Position numbers and translations under genes: made by a program. From the NCBI GenBank assembly GCA_937951995.1, contig CALGAG010000190.1:1-12545 (forward strand): 12,545 nucleotides of DNA, written 5' to 3'. The notes beneath the pieces were generated by a model, which was not told the origin of the DNA, searched no databases, and saw only the letters and a program-made list of their open reading frames with translations. This DNA is from an uncultured Bacillota bacterium. Lineage in GTDB: Bacteria > Bacillota > Clostridia > Tissierellales > Tissierellaceae. Positions 6,110 to 12,545 of the stretch are shown one piece after another; the first letter of the stretch is position 1; every line of letters starts with the position of its first letter.

Positions 6110-6631
6110 CTATTCTACCTCAAGCCCAAGCTTTTCATATATCTCCAAGATCAAATGGCTCTTCGCTTTCATGTATCCATCAATGTCCCTTGGATGATCA
6201 AGAGCAGCCTTTGATTTCACCTGACCATACATATCCCTGTCATATTTATTCTTTCTGAGATGGTCTCTAAAGGCCAGATGGTTTCTCAGTGCCTGTGAAT
6301 CCTTTGGGCATACGTAGAGATGGTGTGTCAGAAAATCTTCCTTGCCTTCATATTCAAAGGCTTCCCTTCCCTTGATACCCAGGTCTCCCTCATGGTAATA
6401 TCCTAGGCCTTCCAGTATGTTTTTAACCTTATCAAATCTATCATAGTTCTCAATAACTATATCCAAATCTATGATTGGCTTTGAGTAGAGTCCCTCCACA
6501 GAAGTACTCCCAACATGCTCAATACCAATAATCATGCTACCAACATGACTCTCAAAATATGACTTAAGCCTTTCAAATTCTTCCTTCCACTTTGGGTTGT
6601 AGGGTTCAACAATAACATTTTTGGTCCTCAC
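6110..6631 (-). CDS. GrpB-family (UPF0157) nucleotidyltransferase-fold protein
   Basis: This 173-residue protein is a full-length GrpB/UPF0157 member. It starts with VIVEPYNPKWKEEFERLK and carries the nucleotidyltransferase-like core HVGSTSVEGLYSKPIIDLDI, with the GSTS loop at 41-44 and the metal-binding pair DLD at 55-57. FLTHHLYVC and LRNHLAFRDHLR follow near the middle, as is typical. The family's reaction is not firmly known; some annotations suggest a dephospho-CoA kinase relation because the domain occurs fused to CoaE. The start is GTG 6631 with AGGAGG about 6 bases upstream. It follows the DUF3221-like lipoprotein gene after 61 bases and overlaps nothing. Confidence 0.9.
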   Translation of the reverse strand: MRTKNVIVEPYNPKWKEEFERLKSYFESHVGSMIIGIEHVGSTSVEGLYSKPIIDLDIVIENYDRFDKVKNILEGLGYYHEGDLGIKGREAFEYEGKEDFLTHHLYVCPKDSQALRNHLAFRDHLRKNKYDRDMYGQVKSKAALDHPRDIDGYMKAKSHLILEIYEKLGLEVE

Positions 6632-6692
6632 GAAATCCTCCTAAGCTTTAATCTCACACTCCACAATTTACAAAACCAATAGCTGTATTTAG

Positions 6693-7643
6693 CTATCTAA
6701 CCATAATTTCCAGCAAATCCATATACTCTGGATCCAGTCCCTGAATTCCATACTCCTCTGCAATTTCCTCAGTCAACTGGAATACCTCACCCTTGTCGGT
6801 CTCCAGCCTTACTGCATCCAATATCCTGCTTATGACAGCACTGACTTCCTTATCCGACATTCCTGGGAATATCTTGTCCTTGTAATCAAGGTCATACCCG
6901 ATTCCTGTGAATCCAGTCTCTTCTGTCAGTATGTAATCGGTCATCTCTGTCTCTTCCCATTCCACCCCCTTGGGAGAAGAATTTGAATATAGGGTCATCT
7001 TGCCCTCTTCATCCATGACCACCTTGAAGTTGAAGTTCATATCCCGTGGCTGCAGATACTCATCATACATCTGTTGATAGTACTCGCTCCTGCTTTCCTT
7101 TGCCTCTTTTATGTACCCCGCTGTATCAGGATCCCTGTCATAGTTCTTGCTTATTATTGTATACAGGAATTCCGCCTGGGTCTTGCCATCAACAATTTCT
7201 TCCTTATAGTCCGTTATCTTGAACTCCAGCAGTTCATAATAAGGGGAGAAAGCCTTTATGCTCTCCTCCGCCAGATAATCACTTATCTTGTTGTATGCGG
7301 AATCATCATCTTCAACAGGCTCCTGTTCAGGATTCTCATCCCTTTCCAAAAGTTCTACAGATATGGTTTCAATCCCTAGTGGATATTTTTCTTGTATATT
7401 CCCCTTATGAGTAACCTTGACCCTGTCTCCGACCATGAATTCAAAATTGTCGCTTACCGAAAGGCTTACCTCTACTAGGTCTCCGGATCTTCTTATATCC
7501 TCTCCCTCATCTGCCAATACAATGGCCGTAAGACCGTTGATCTCAGTGATGGTTCCAATAAACTCCGCTGTAATGTCTTTACTGCAGCCTGCCGCCATGA
7601 CTCCCAGTACGATTACTAAAACCAGCAAAATCTTCCTGTTCAT
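6693..7643 (-). CDS. Lipoprotein with N-terminal DUF3221-like (YobA-type) domain
   Basis: This 316-residue protein has a type II signal peptide with lipobox AAGC and Cys at 20, so it should be anchored outside the membrane. Residues about 28-100 (FIGTITEINGLTAIVLADE, then RRSGDLVEVSLS and MVGDRVKVTHKGNIQEKYPL) look like the OB-like DUF3221/YobA domain of Gram-positive lipoproteins. An acidic linker (about 102-115) leads to a C-terminal region of about 200 residues with mixed helices and strands that I do not recognise. The ATG has AAGGAGTGAG about 8 bases upstream. It lies 14 bases after the DUF218 gene on the same strand, so the two are an operon and may act together at the cell envelope. 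Function unknown. Confidence 0.8.
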   Translation of the reverse strand: MNRKILLVLVIVLGVMAAGCSKDITAEFIGTITEINGLTAIVLADEGEDIRRSGDLVEVSLSVSDNFEFMVGDRVKVTHKGNIQEKYPLGIETISVELLERDENPEQEPVEDDDSAYNKISDYLAEESIKAFSPYYELLEFKITDYKEEIVDGKTQAEFLYTIISKNYDRDPDTAGYIKEAKESRSEYYQQMYDEYLQPRDMNFNFKVVMDEEGKMTLYSNSSPKGVEWEETEMTDYILTEETGFTGIGYDLDYKDKIFPGMSDKEVSAVISRILDAVRLETDKGEVFQLTEEIAEEYGIQGLDPEYMDLLEIMVR

Positions 7644-7657
7644 TTTACACTCACTCC

Positions 7658-8299
7658 TTAATGATCAAATATAAATGACTTAACAACTGCAAAATACTCT
7701 CTAACATAGCTCTGTAAAACGATGGATGGCGGGATCTTAGCAGGCAGGCCATATGGATCCATCCCCTGCCTTCTTGCCAGAAATTCCGCCCTGAATATGT
7801 GGTGGCTGTTGGTTACAATTAGGACCTTTGGGCTAACCGTTTCATTATCCATGATAAGTTCCCTGGAGTACTTCATGTTTTCAAAGGTTGATGTAGCCCT
7901 GTCCTCTACTATTATCCTCTCGTTTTCTATTCCATTTTCAACCAGGTACTTCTTCATTGCATGAGCTTCCGGAATCAACTCATCCATACCCTGTCCACCT
8001 GTAACAACAGCTATTGAATCTCCATTCTCCAGAAGATATCCCTTAGCCACCCTTAGCCTTTCCAGGAGCGCGGGGGAAGGCAAGTCTCCATATAGCCTTG
8101 CTCCAAGTACTATTACGTAATCAACCTGAGGCGGCTCTTCCTTTCTTCCCTCCATAAGTATTACACCCTCTATTATAACGAAGGAAACTAGTAATAAAAT
8201 TGTAAGAAGGACAAGTGATTTCTTTAGTACGCCTTTTATCTTTATCTCCGTCAATCCAGGATTCCCCCTAACTATTGCCTCATTCTCTCTTAATTTCAT
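7658..8299 (-). CDS. DUF218 (YdcF/SanA-like) membrane protein
   Basis: One transmembrane helix (KSLVLLTILLLVSFVIIEGVIL, about residues 28-49 from ATG 8299) precedes a DUF218 domain. Its marks are DYVIVLGARLYGDLPSPALLERL, VVTGGQGMDELIPEAHAMKKYL, the hallmark VEDRATSTFENM, and VTNSHHIFRAEFLARRQGM. SanA and related proteins affect envelope barrier function; the enzymatic reaction is not settled. Two starts compete. ATG 8299 gives 213 residues but has only a weak ribosome site. TTG 8254 gives 198 residues, starts right before the helix, and has AGGGGG 9 bases upstream, so it may be the true start. First gene of the leftward run, divergent from the PH-like membrane protein gene. Confidence 0.85.
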   Translation of the reverse strand: MKLRENEAIVRGNPGLTEIKIKGVLKKSLVLLTILLLVSFVIIEGVILMEGRKEEPPQVDYVIVLGARLYGDLPSPALLERLRVAKGYLLENGDSIAVVTGGQGMDELIPEAHAMKKYLVENGIENERIIVEDRATSTFENMKYSRELIMDNETVSPKVLIVTNSHHIFRAEFLARRQGMDPYGLPAKIPPSIVLQSYVREYFAVVKSFIFDH

Positions 8300-8323
8300 T
8301 ATACCCAAACGTGCACATATTTG

Positions 8324-8343
8324 ATTACAATAGAATTACAATA
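8324..8343. repeat. Direct repeat ATTACAATA x2, one helical turn apart
   Basis: ATTACAATA occurs at 8324-8332 and again at 8335-8343, 11 bases apart start to start, inside the 130-base divergent region between the DUF218 and PH-like genes. The spacing puts both copies on one face of the helix, as in some tandem operator sites. It may also be chance in A/T-rich DNA. No clear promoter can be placed around it on either strand. Confidence 0.4.
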
Positions 8344-8429
8344 ATCCTTAAAAGCACTATAAATACAAATTTGTTTGGATTTTGCTTAAAAATAATAGCT
8401 GAGGGAATATATTAAGTGAGGTGTATAAT

Positions 8430-8975
8430 ATGTTGCCAATCAGTTGGAATTCAGAGGTATCAATATTCAAGGATAATACAATTCTAAAGCAGCTGGGGAT
8501 TGCCATAGGTATTCCCTTTGGTCTGCTCATGGTATTCCTAATAGCAATTAGGGCATGGTACGGAGTTCTTCTTGTAGCTGCAACCCTGGTTCTTGGAGCT
8601 ATTTTTGTTTATGCTGTCTATGGAGGTAAATACTCCGTTGACTACATCATTGATGAAGACGGTATCAGAATGAAATCTTCTGATGACCACGAAAAAAAGA
8701 CCAAGACCATAGGAATTCTGACCTTTCTGGCGGGGGTATTCTCTAAGAGCCCAACTGTTTCAGGCGCAGGTCTGTTGTCCACCTTAAATGACAGCAGGAG
8801 TATTTCATGGAAAAGAATCAAGGATATTCAATACAACAACAATAGAAATCTTATTGTCATAAAGGGCTCGCCAGGTGAAAAAATCTATCTCTTCTGTCCT
8901 CCTGACCTTTACGGAACCATAAGGGATGCCTTAAAGGAATCTCTTGAAAACAAAAGAAACAGCCATCATCACTAA
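8430..8975 (+). CDS. Two-helix membrane protein with PH-like cytoplasmic domain
   Basis: This 181-residue protein has two adjacent predicted membrane helices (about residues 21-39 and 43-62). A soluble part follows: strands YSVDYIIDEDGIRMKSS, a Gly/Ser-rich middle, then SISWKRIKDIQYNNNRNLIVIKG and a closing helix DLYGTIRDALKESLE. This order (TM pair, then strands with an ISW..I..I pattern and a final helix) resembles bacterial PH-like or YcxB-type membrane proteins; I cannot name the family with certainty. The C-terminus ends HHH. ATG 8430 is chosen because GAGG (8418-8421) lies 8 bases upstream; an in-frame GTG at 8421 overlaps that ribosome site. Single gene, followed at once by a bidirectional terminator. 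Confidence 0.75.
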   Translation: MLPISWNSEVSIFKDNTILKQLGIAIGIPFGLLMVFLIAIRAWYGVLLVAATLVLGAIFVYAVYGGKYSVDYIIDEDGIRMKSSDDHEKKTKTIGILTFLAGVFSKSPTVSGAGLLSTLNDSRSISWKRIKDIQYNNNRNLIVIKGSPGEKIYLFCPPDLYGTIRDALKESLENKRNSHHH

Positions 8976-9004
8976 AAAAAATCAGGCCCAGGCCTGATTT
9001 TTTT
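8974..9004. terminator. Bidirectional terminator between the PH-like and acylphosphatase genes
   Basis: AAAAAAAATCAGGC, loop CCAG and GCCTGATTTTTTT form a compact 7-pair core stem extended by A-T pairs, with a T-run on each strand. It starts at the stop codon of the rightward gene and ends 3 bases before the stop of the leftward acylphosphatase gene, so it serves both. Confidence 0.9.
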
Positions 9005-9007
9005 ACG

Positions 9008-9361
9008 CTATTCCTTTATGGTAAATCCTTTTTCATCGTCCTCAAGTTCCACTTGAACTGAGTGGAACTTGTCTACCCTGGCCCTTTTTAATGACCTCAT
9101 GAACCCTACAAGATAATCAATCCTTTCCTTCTCACCCTGAAGCTCTGCCCTTACACTGCCATCGGGAAGATTTTGGACCCATCCTGTAAGTCCAAGTCTC
9201 TTTGCCAGTTCATAGATCTCAAGTCTAAAACCAACCTTCTGCACCTTGCCAAAAAATATAACTTCCTCCCTTGCTATCTCAGATTCACCAAACTCTGGTA
9301 GCTTCAGGTTTTTCACCTGCTTCACCACATAATTATCCTGCCATTCGCTTATAAAGCCCAT
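9008..9361 (-). CDS. acyP: Acylphosphatase with N-terminal extension
   Basis: Acylphosphatase hydrolyses carboxyl-phosphate bonds of small acyl phosphates. Both catalytic residues are present: Arg46 in GKVQKVGFR and Asn64 in GWVQNLPDGSV, with the same 18-residue spacing as in characterised enzymes. RAELQGEKERIDYLVGFM and a C-terminal strand complete the fold. I start at ATG 9361 (117 residues), which has GGGGAGG about 8 bases upstream; ATG 9391 is in frame but lies upstream of that ribosome site. About 30 residues (MGFISEWQDNYVVKQV onward) precede the roughly 85-residue domain, which is longer than usual for a stand-alone acylphosphatase. Single gene, divergent from the MFS transporter gene and convergent with the PH-like gene. 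Confidence 0.9.
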   Translation of the reverse strand: MGFISEWQDNYVVKQVKNLKLPEFGESEIAREEVIFFGKVQKVGFRLEIYELAKRLGLTGWVQNLPDGSVRAELQGEKERIDYLVGFMRSLKRARVDKFHSVQVELEDDEKGFTIKE

Positions 9362-9408
9362 AGGATTACCTCCCCGCCTTTCAATATTCATAAACCGTTC
9401 AATACCGG

Positions 9409-9437
9409 TTGTTAGTTTTCTTTTTGAGTGTTACAAT
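9409..9437 (+). promoter_or_regulatory. Promoter of the MFS transporter gene
   Basis: TTGTTA at 9409-9414 and TACAAT at 9432-9437 are 17 bases apart, and TG at 9429-9430 makes an extended -10 (TGTTACAAT). Transcription would start near 9444, about 23 bases before ATG 9467. This excludes the in-frame GTG at 9428, which lies upstream of the -10. Confidence 0.65.
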
Positions 9438-9466
9438 ACATTAATAACGAAAGAAATGGTGATACT

Positions 9467-10654
9467 ATGAATAGATTTCTAAACTTTACATATGCAGGAG
9501 TCCAGGGCTTTTATTGGATGTACTTTGCAGTCATAATAAGCTTTGCATCCGTGTTTTTGCTGGATCGAGGATATTCAAACTCCCAGATCGGATTTATCCT
9601 GGCCTTTGCCAATATCCTGGCTGTTCTTATCCAGCCTGTCCTTGCCGATATTGCTGACAGGTCAAAGAAACTGTCCCTGATCTCAGTGGTGTATGTTATG
9701 GGCGCAGCCCTTATACTTGGAACAGGGTCTCTGTATTTTATGAATCAGCGCTCAATTATACTCACATCAGTATTTGTTATTACAGGCGCTCTTCAGATAT
9801 CCCTACAGCCATTAATCAATTCCATAGCCTTTCACTTTACCAAGGCGGGAAGCTATATAAACTTTGGAGCCACTAGAAGCGTTGGATCCGTTGCCTATGC
9901 CCTGATAAGCTCCATTCTAGGTGCCTTGGTCCTGGCCTTTGGCACAAGGTCAATACCCTTGACAGGGGTTATTGTAATGCTGCTGCTCCTTTCAGCCCTT
10001 CTTCTGACGGACAAGCTTTTTAAAAGGGAGCTTACAGTACATATACCGGATTCATCCTTTGACATCCCCAATGGGGATTCTGCAATAACCCTGCTTCAGT
10101 TTATGAAGAGAAACAAGGTTTTTGTGATTCTCACCCTTGGAATTATGCTGGTCTTCTTCCAGAATGCAGTAATAAACAACTTCCTTATTCAGATACTTAG
10201 AAACATTGGAGGGGACAGCAGCCAAATGGGGAGGCTGTTCTCCTTTATGGCACTTCTTGAGATGCCTGGACTATTCTTTTTCAGCAGGCTGAGAAAAAGA
10301 TTCTCCAGCCAGACAATGCTTAAGCTTTCCTCAGTTGCATTTATAGGCAAAGTTTTTTTCACCTACCTGGCACCCTCCGTAGGATTTGTGTATCTTGCAT
10401 TTCTCTTCCAGCTTGTTTCATTCCCACTTTTCCTCTCATCTGCAGTGCATCTGGCTGATGAGGTCATGGAAAAGGGAGAGGCTGTCAAGGGTCAGTCACT
10501 TGTTACGGGAATGATGACCTTAAGTGGTGTATTTGCAAGTCTTCTTGGCGGGGCCATACTTGATATTGACGGCCCATCCCAGTTGCTCCTCATAAGCACA
10601 ATTCTTGCCATAGTTGGAACAATATCCATTTTCCTTACGGTCAACAGGGTCTAA
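9467..10654 (+). CDS. Major facilitator superfamily transporter
   Basis: This 395-residue polytopic membrane protein has about 12 hydrophobic helices in two halves, with a charged central loop (about residues 188-215, KLFKRELTVHIPDSSFDIP). The loop after helix 2 holds the MFS-type motif ADIADRSKKLSL. The opening FTYAGVQGFYWMYFAVIISFASVFLLDRGYS and the repeated half starting MKRNKVFVILTLGIML resemble the MFS_1-like/LacY-like branch of sugar or nucleoside symporters; the substrate cannot be told. ATG 9467 has a weak ribosome site (GGTGAT, 3-4 bases away) but is supported by the promoter just upstream. Its stop (10652-10654) overlaps the stop of convergent yaaA (10651-10653) with no hairpin between. 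Confidence 0.85.
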   Translation: MNRFLNFTYAGVQGFYWMYFAVIISFASVFLLDRGYSNSQIGFILAFANILAVLIQPVLADIADRSKKLSLISVVYVMGAALILGTGSLYFMNQRSIILTSVFVITGALQISLQPLINSIAFHFTKAGSYINFGATRSVGSVAYALISSILGALVLAFGTRSIPLTGVIVMLLLLSALLLTDKLFKRELTVHIPDSSFDIPNGDSAITLLQFMKRNKVFVILTLGIMLVFFQNAVINNFLIQILRNIGGDSSQMGRLFSFMALLEMPGLFFFSRLRKRFSSQTMLKLSSVAFIGKVFFTYLAPSVGFVYLAFLFQLVSFPLFLSSAVHLADEVMEKGEAVKGQSLVTGMMTLSGVFASLLGGAILDIDGPSQLLLISTILAIVGTISIFLTVNRV

Positions 10655-11376
10655 ATCGATAGCCCATAATAGTAATTGTCCTTGTCTGAAAGCTCCTGGT
10701 CAAAGACAAAGCCTTGTGGAGCCAGGTTTCTGATGTCTTCTCTGGTGTAGGCCTTGTTTTGAGCTAACACCCCAACCATTTCTCCTCTTGCCTTCTTTCC
10801 TTCATAGCTTGAGAGCCTTTTACTAGACTTGCCTAGCCCCTTCTTGAAGTGGATGTTTAGGATTTTGCCCTTCTCCACCTTGACCATCCTTGCAAACTCA
10901 TTGGAGGCAAGATTCACAACAAGGTCCTCATTCTGGAACATCTGGCTAATCTCATCCTTCCAATAGCTGTAGAGGGTTTCCTCAAGAGGCTTCATGGTCA
11001 TATCAAGCCTATAGGACCAGATAAGGGTATCTGGGCTTGCTGCACCGTACATAGCTGAAAGGATCAATAGACTCTTATTCAGATACTCCTTCTGCACTCC
11101 ATTGAGTTCATTATAATTTATCCCCTCAAATGCTACACCCTGGTAGAGGTCTATTGCCCTGATCTTATCATTACCAGTGGTCCAGCTGCTGTATAGCTCA
11201 TAGGTTTCCTGAAGAAGATCTCCCTTTATGTTCATAAGCTTTCCCAGCTCATCCTCGCTATATTCCCTTAGGATTTGAAAGAGCCTGGTTGTTTTTTCAG
11301 GCCATAAGATATCCCCTCCACCAGTGTCATTATTTACCACACTCTGGGTCTTGCTTGGTGACATGATTATCCTCAT
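10651..11376 (-). CDS. yaaA: YaaA family peroxide-stress protein
   Basis: This 241-residue member of the YaaA/DUF328 family is close to the 258 residues of the E. coli protein. In E. coli, YaaA is induced by hydrogen peroxide through OxyR and lowers free intracellular iron. Family marks are RIIMSPSKT at the start, LLILSAMYGAASPDTLIWSYRLDM (about 103-126), the core DLVVNLASNEFARMV (about 151-165) and the basic stretch YEGKKARGEM (about 191-200). ATG 11376 is chosen because GGAAGGA lies about 7 bases upstream; an in-frame start at 11424 has no such site and would reach back over the end of the MoaE-like gene. It is the last gene of a leftward set, 20 bases after that gene. Confidence 0.9.
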   Translation of the reverse strand: MRIIMSPSKTQSVVNNDTGGGDILWPEKTTRLFQILREYSEDELGKLMNIKGDLLQETYELYSSWTTGNDKIRAIDLYQGVAFEGINYNELNGVQKEYLNKSLLILSAMYGAASPDTLIWSYRLDMTMKPLEETLYSYWKDEISQMFQNEDLVVNLASNEFARMVKVEKGKILNIHFKKGLGKSSKRLSSYEGKKARGEMVGVLAQNKAYTREDIRNLAPQGFVFDQELSDKDNYYYGLSI

Positions 11377-11396
11377 ATTTATGTCCTTCCACCTCG

Positions 11397-11789
11397 CTAT
11401 TTTTTCTCTATTTCCACTACACACTGGGTCTTTATCTTTTCAACAAGGAACTGAAGGGCATCGATTACGTGAGGCCTTATGTCTCCCCCAACCAGAACAT
11501 ACATAATGTCATCCCCAACCTTAAGCTCCCCTTCATTCAGCCATACTCTCACATGATATATTCCATCCAGTTTCCTGGTTTCCTCAACTGCCATCTGTAC
11601 CTTCTCTTCATCATATCCAAACTCCATTCCCCTCACCTGGGAACCATCGTCGATTCCCTGTCTTACCTTTGCCTTTGGGGTCTCCCTTACAACTCCATTG
11701 TGGAAAAGATACATCCCAACCTGGTTTGCCGTTGGATCCTTCTTGGCTTCCTCTATCCATTTATCCATCGATGGTGATTTTTTTGCCAT
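11397..11789 (-). CDS. MoaE-like protein with altered active-site residues
   Basis: This 130-residue protein aligns by eye with the molybdopterin synthase large subunit MoaE. GMYLFHNGVVRE matches the MoaE GxxxxFxGxVR strand (Arg35 retained), FGYDEEKVQMAVEE the LxYExYxxMA helix, LNEGELKVGDDIMYVLVGGDIRPHVIDALQFLVEKIKT the C-terminal half. But the usual HRxGxL is LNEGEL (84-89), the second HR is DIR (103-105), and after Lys120 (E. coli Lys119) the second catalytic lysine is missing or shifted to the last residues (VVEIEKK). It may be a divergent MoaE or a paralogue with another role. No moaD or other Moco gene is in the window. ATG 11789 has AAAGGATGAT upstream. Flanked by 15 bases on the PLP-enzyme side and 20 on the yaaA side. 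Confidence 0.75.
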   Translation of the reverse strand: MAKKSPSMDKWIEEAKKDPTANQVGMYLFHNGVVRETPKAKVRQGIDDGSQVRGMEFGYDEEKVQMAVEETRKLDGIYHVRVWLNEGELKVGDDIMYVLVGGDIRPHVIDALQFLVEKIKTQCVVEIEKK

Positions 11790-11804
11790 TTTATCATCCT
11801 TTCT

Positions 11805-12545
11805 CTAATGGTCTGATTTCAACCCGGCTCCACACATGGGAAGCAGGGCATCCTCAAGTCTTCCCTCCTGATTTACCAGCTTAAGATATGCAGCGTAGGT
11901 CGCAGCTGTCGTGTGTTCAACATAGACCCCCTTTTTCGCCAGTTTTTCACGAGCAGGGATTATTCCATCCTCAGGGGCTGTTATAACCCTGATATCATAT
12001 TTATATATATATTCCAGTATTTCATCACCCCGCGTGGGAGCACCTATTGCTATTCCCTCTGCCATGGTCTTTTTTGGAGTGATGTGTTTTATCTCTTTTT
12101 TCCCTGCCTGTACTGCCTCTGCAAAGGGTGCACAATTCTCACCCTGTACGGCAAAGACCCTTGGCATCTTCTCAATGATTCCAGATTGTAGCAGCTCTTC
12201 AAGACCAATCATGACCCCCAAAAATAATGTTCCATTTCCAAGGGGTATAAAAATATTTTCAGGAATCCTCCTCAGCTGCTCGTAAATCTCATAGATATAT
12301 GTCTTGGTACCCTGATAAAATAAGGGATTGAATACATGGTTGGCGTAGTAGACCCCCTCATCCTCCACCTTGCTTCTGCAAACATCAGCACAGTGGTCCC
12401 TTGATCCAGGCACAACATTTACCTTGGCTCCATGAGACCTTATCATGGCTATTTTCTTGGGTGATGTCCCCTCTGGTACGAATATCTCGCTATCAATTCC
12501 AGCCTTTGCACTGTAGGCGGCAACGCTGTTTCCTGCATTACCGCT
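11805..12545 (-). CDS. Threonine-synthase-like PLP enzyme, C-terminal 246 residues
   Basis: The open frame runs off the right edge with no start in view: it continues upstream of the first ATG (12446) for 33 more codons that keep the family pattern, so the gene is cut by the window. Those codons encode SGNAGNSVAAYSAKAGI, the substrate-loop motif of fold-type II PLP enzymes and especially of threonine synthase. Further on are FNPLFYQGTKTYIYEIYEQL, the phosphate-binding loop PLGNGTLFLG (GNGT at about 103-106 of the fragment) and HTTAATYAAYLKL near the end. The Schiff-base lysine would lie in the missing part. Threonine synthase (phosphohomoserine to threonine) is the best guess; threonine or serine ammonia-lyase and diaminopropionate-type enzymes are alternatives. 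First visible gene of a leftward set with the MoaE-like gene and yaaA. Confidence 0.85.
   Translation of the reverse strand, partial: SGNAGNSVAAYSAKAGIDSEIFVPEGTSPKKIAMIRSHGAKVNVVPGSRDHCADVCRSKVEDEGVYYANHVFNPLFYQGTKTYIYEIYEQLRRIPENIFIPLGNGTLFLGVMIGLEELLQSGIIEKMPRVFAVQGENCAPFAEAVQAGKKEIKHITPKKTMAEGIAIGAPTRGDEILEYIYKYDIRVITAPEDGIIPAREKLAKKGVYVEHTTAATYAAYLKLVNQEGRLEDALLPMCGAGLKSDH

Noticed and set aside
9393..9410. Short inverted repeat AACCG/CGGTT before the MFS promoter
   Set aside because: The arms are only 5 bases long, and such repeats are expected by chance in this DNA.
9428..9466. GTG start for the MFS transporter at 9428
   Set aside because: It lies upstream of the -10 element at 9432-9437, so it would not be on the transcript, and it adds a non-hydrophobic segment unlike the family.
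1..12545. CRISPR array, tRNA/rRNA gene, insertion sequence, toxin-antitoxin or phage genes
   Set aside because: No spaced repeats, no transposase or integrase patterns, no tRNA-like cloverleaf and no phage proteins were seen by reading both strands.

Overview
The window looks like a chromosomal segment from a low-GC, anaerobic Gram-positive bacterium of the Clostridia/Tissierellia type. The grounds are a butyryl-CoA-dehydrogenase-type enzyme with clostridial EtfB/EtfA partners, frequent AGG/AGA arginine codons, strong GGAGG ribosome sites, lipobox lipoproteins, and short A/T-flanked hairpin terminators. No tRNA, rRNA, insertion sequence, prophage gene or CRISPR array is visible. I see no new multi-gene defence or mobile system; most of the window is ordinary metabolic and accessory content.

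Layout. Positions 1-200 hold the 5' end of a leftward membrane-anchored protein gene and the terminator of the next gene. A small leftward cupin gene (201-515) diverges from the rightward acyl-CoA dehydrogenase-etfB-etfA operon (764-3755). The divergent region carries a sigma-A-like promoter, an unexplained palindrome pair, and a near-consensus Rex operator just ahead of the dehydrogenase ribosome site. The operon ends at a strong terminator. A rightward SurA-N-like lipoprotein gene follows (3944-4687), ending at a GC-rich hairpin that also serves the leftward genes facing it.

From 4730 to 8299 six leftward genes read, in transcription order: DUF218 membrane protein, DUF3221-like lipoprotein, GrpB-family protein, ElaA-like GNAT, NTF2-like (DUF4440) protein, and a second GNAT. 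Spacing suggests one or two transcripts. A rightward two-helix membrane protein with a PH-like tail (8430-8975) diverges from this block. It shares a bidirectional terminator with a leftward acylphosphatase gene (9008-9361). A rightward MFS transporter (9467-10654) has a clear promoter, and its stop codon overlaps the stop of the convergent yaaA. The right edge is a tight leftward set: a threonine-synthase-like PLP enzyme (5' end cut off by the window), an atypical MoaE-like protein, and yaaA.

How the genes work together. The dehydrogenase and the two Etf subunits should form one flavoprotein complex that reduces an enoyl-CoA, probably with NADH and ferredoxin as partners. The candidate Rex site would tie its expression to the NADH/NAD+ ratio. 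The other genes look like independent housekeeping or stress functions. The observations most worth checking are the Rex operator, the palindromes in the first divergent region, the atypical MoaE-like protein and its neighbours, the lipoprotein lacking a PPIase domain, and the GC-rich hairpin that resembles a dispersed repeat.
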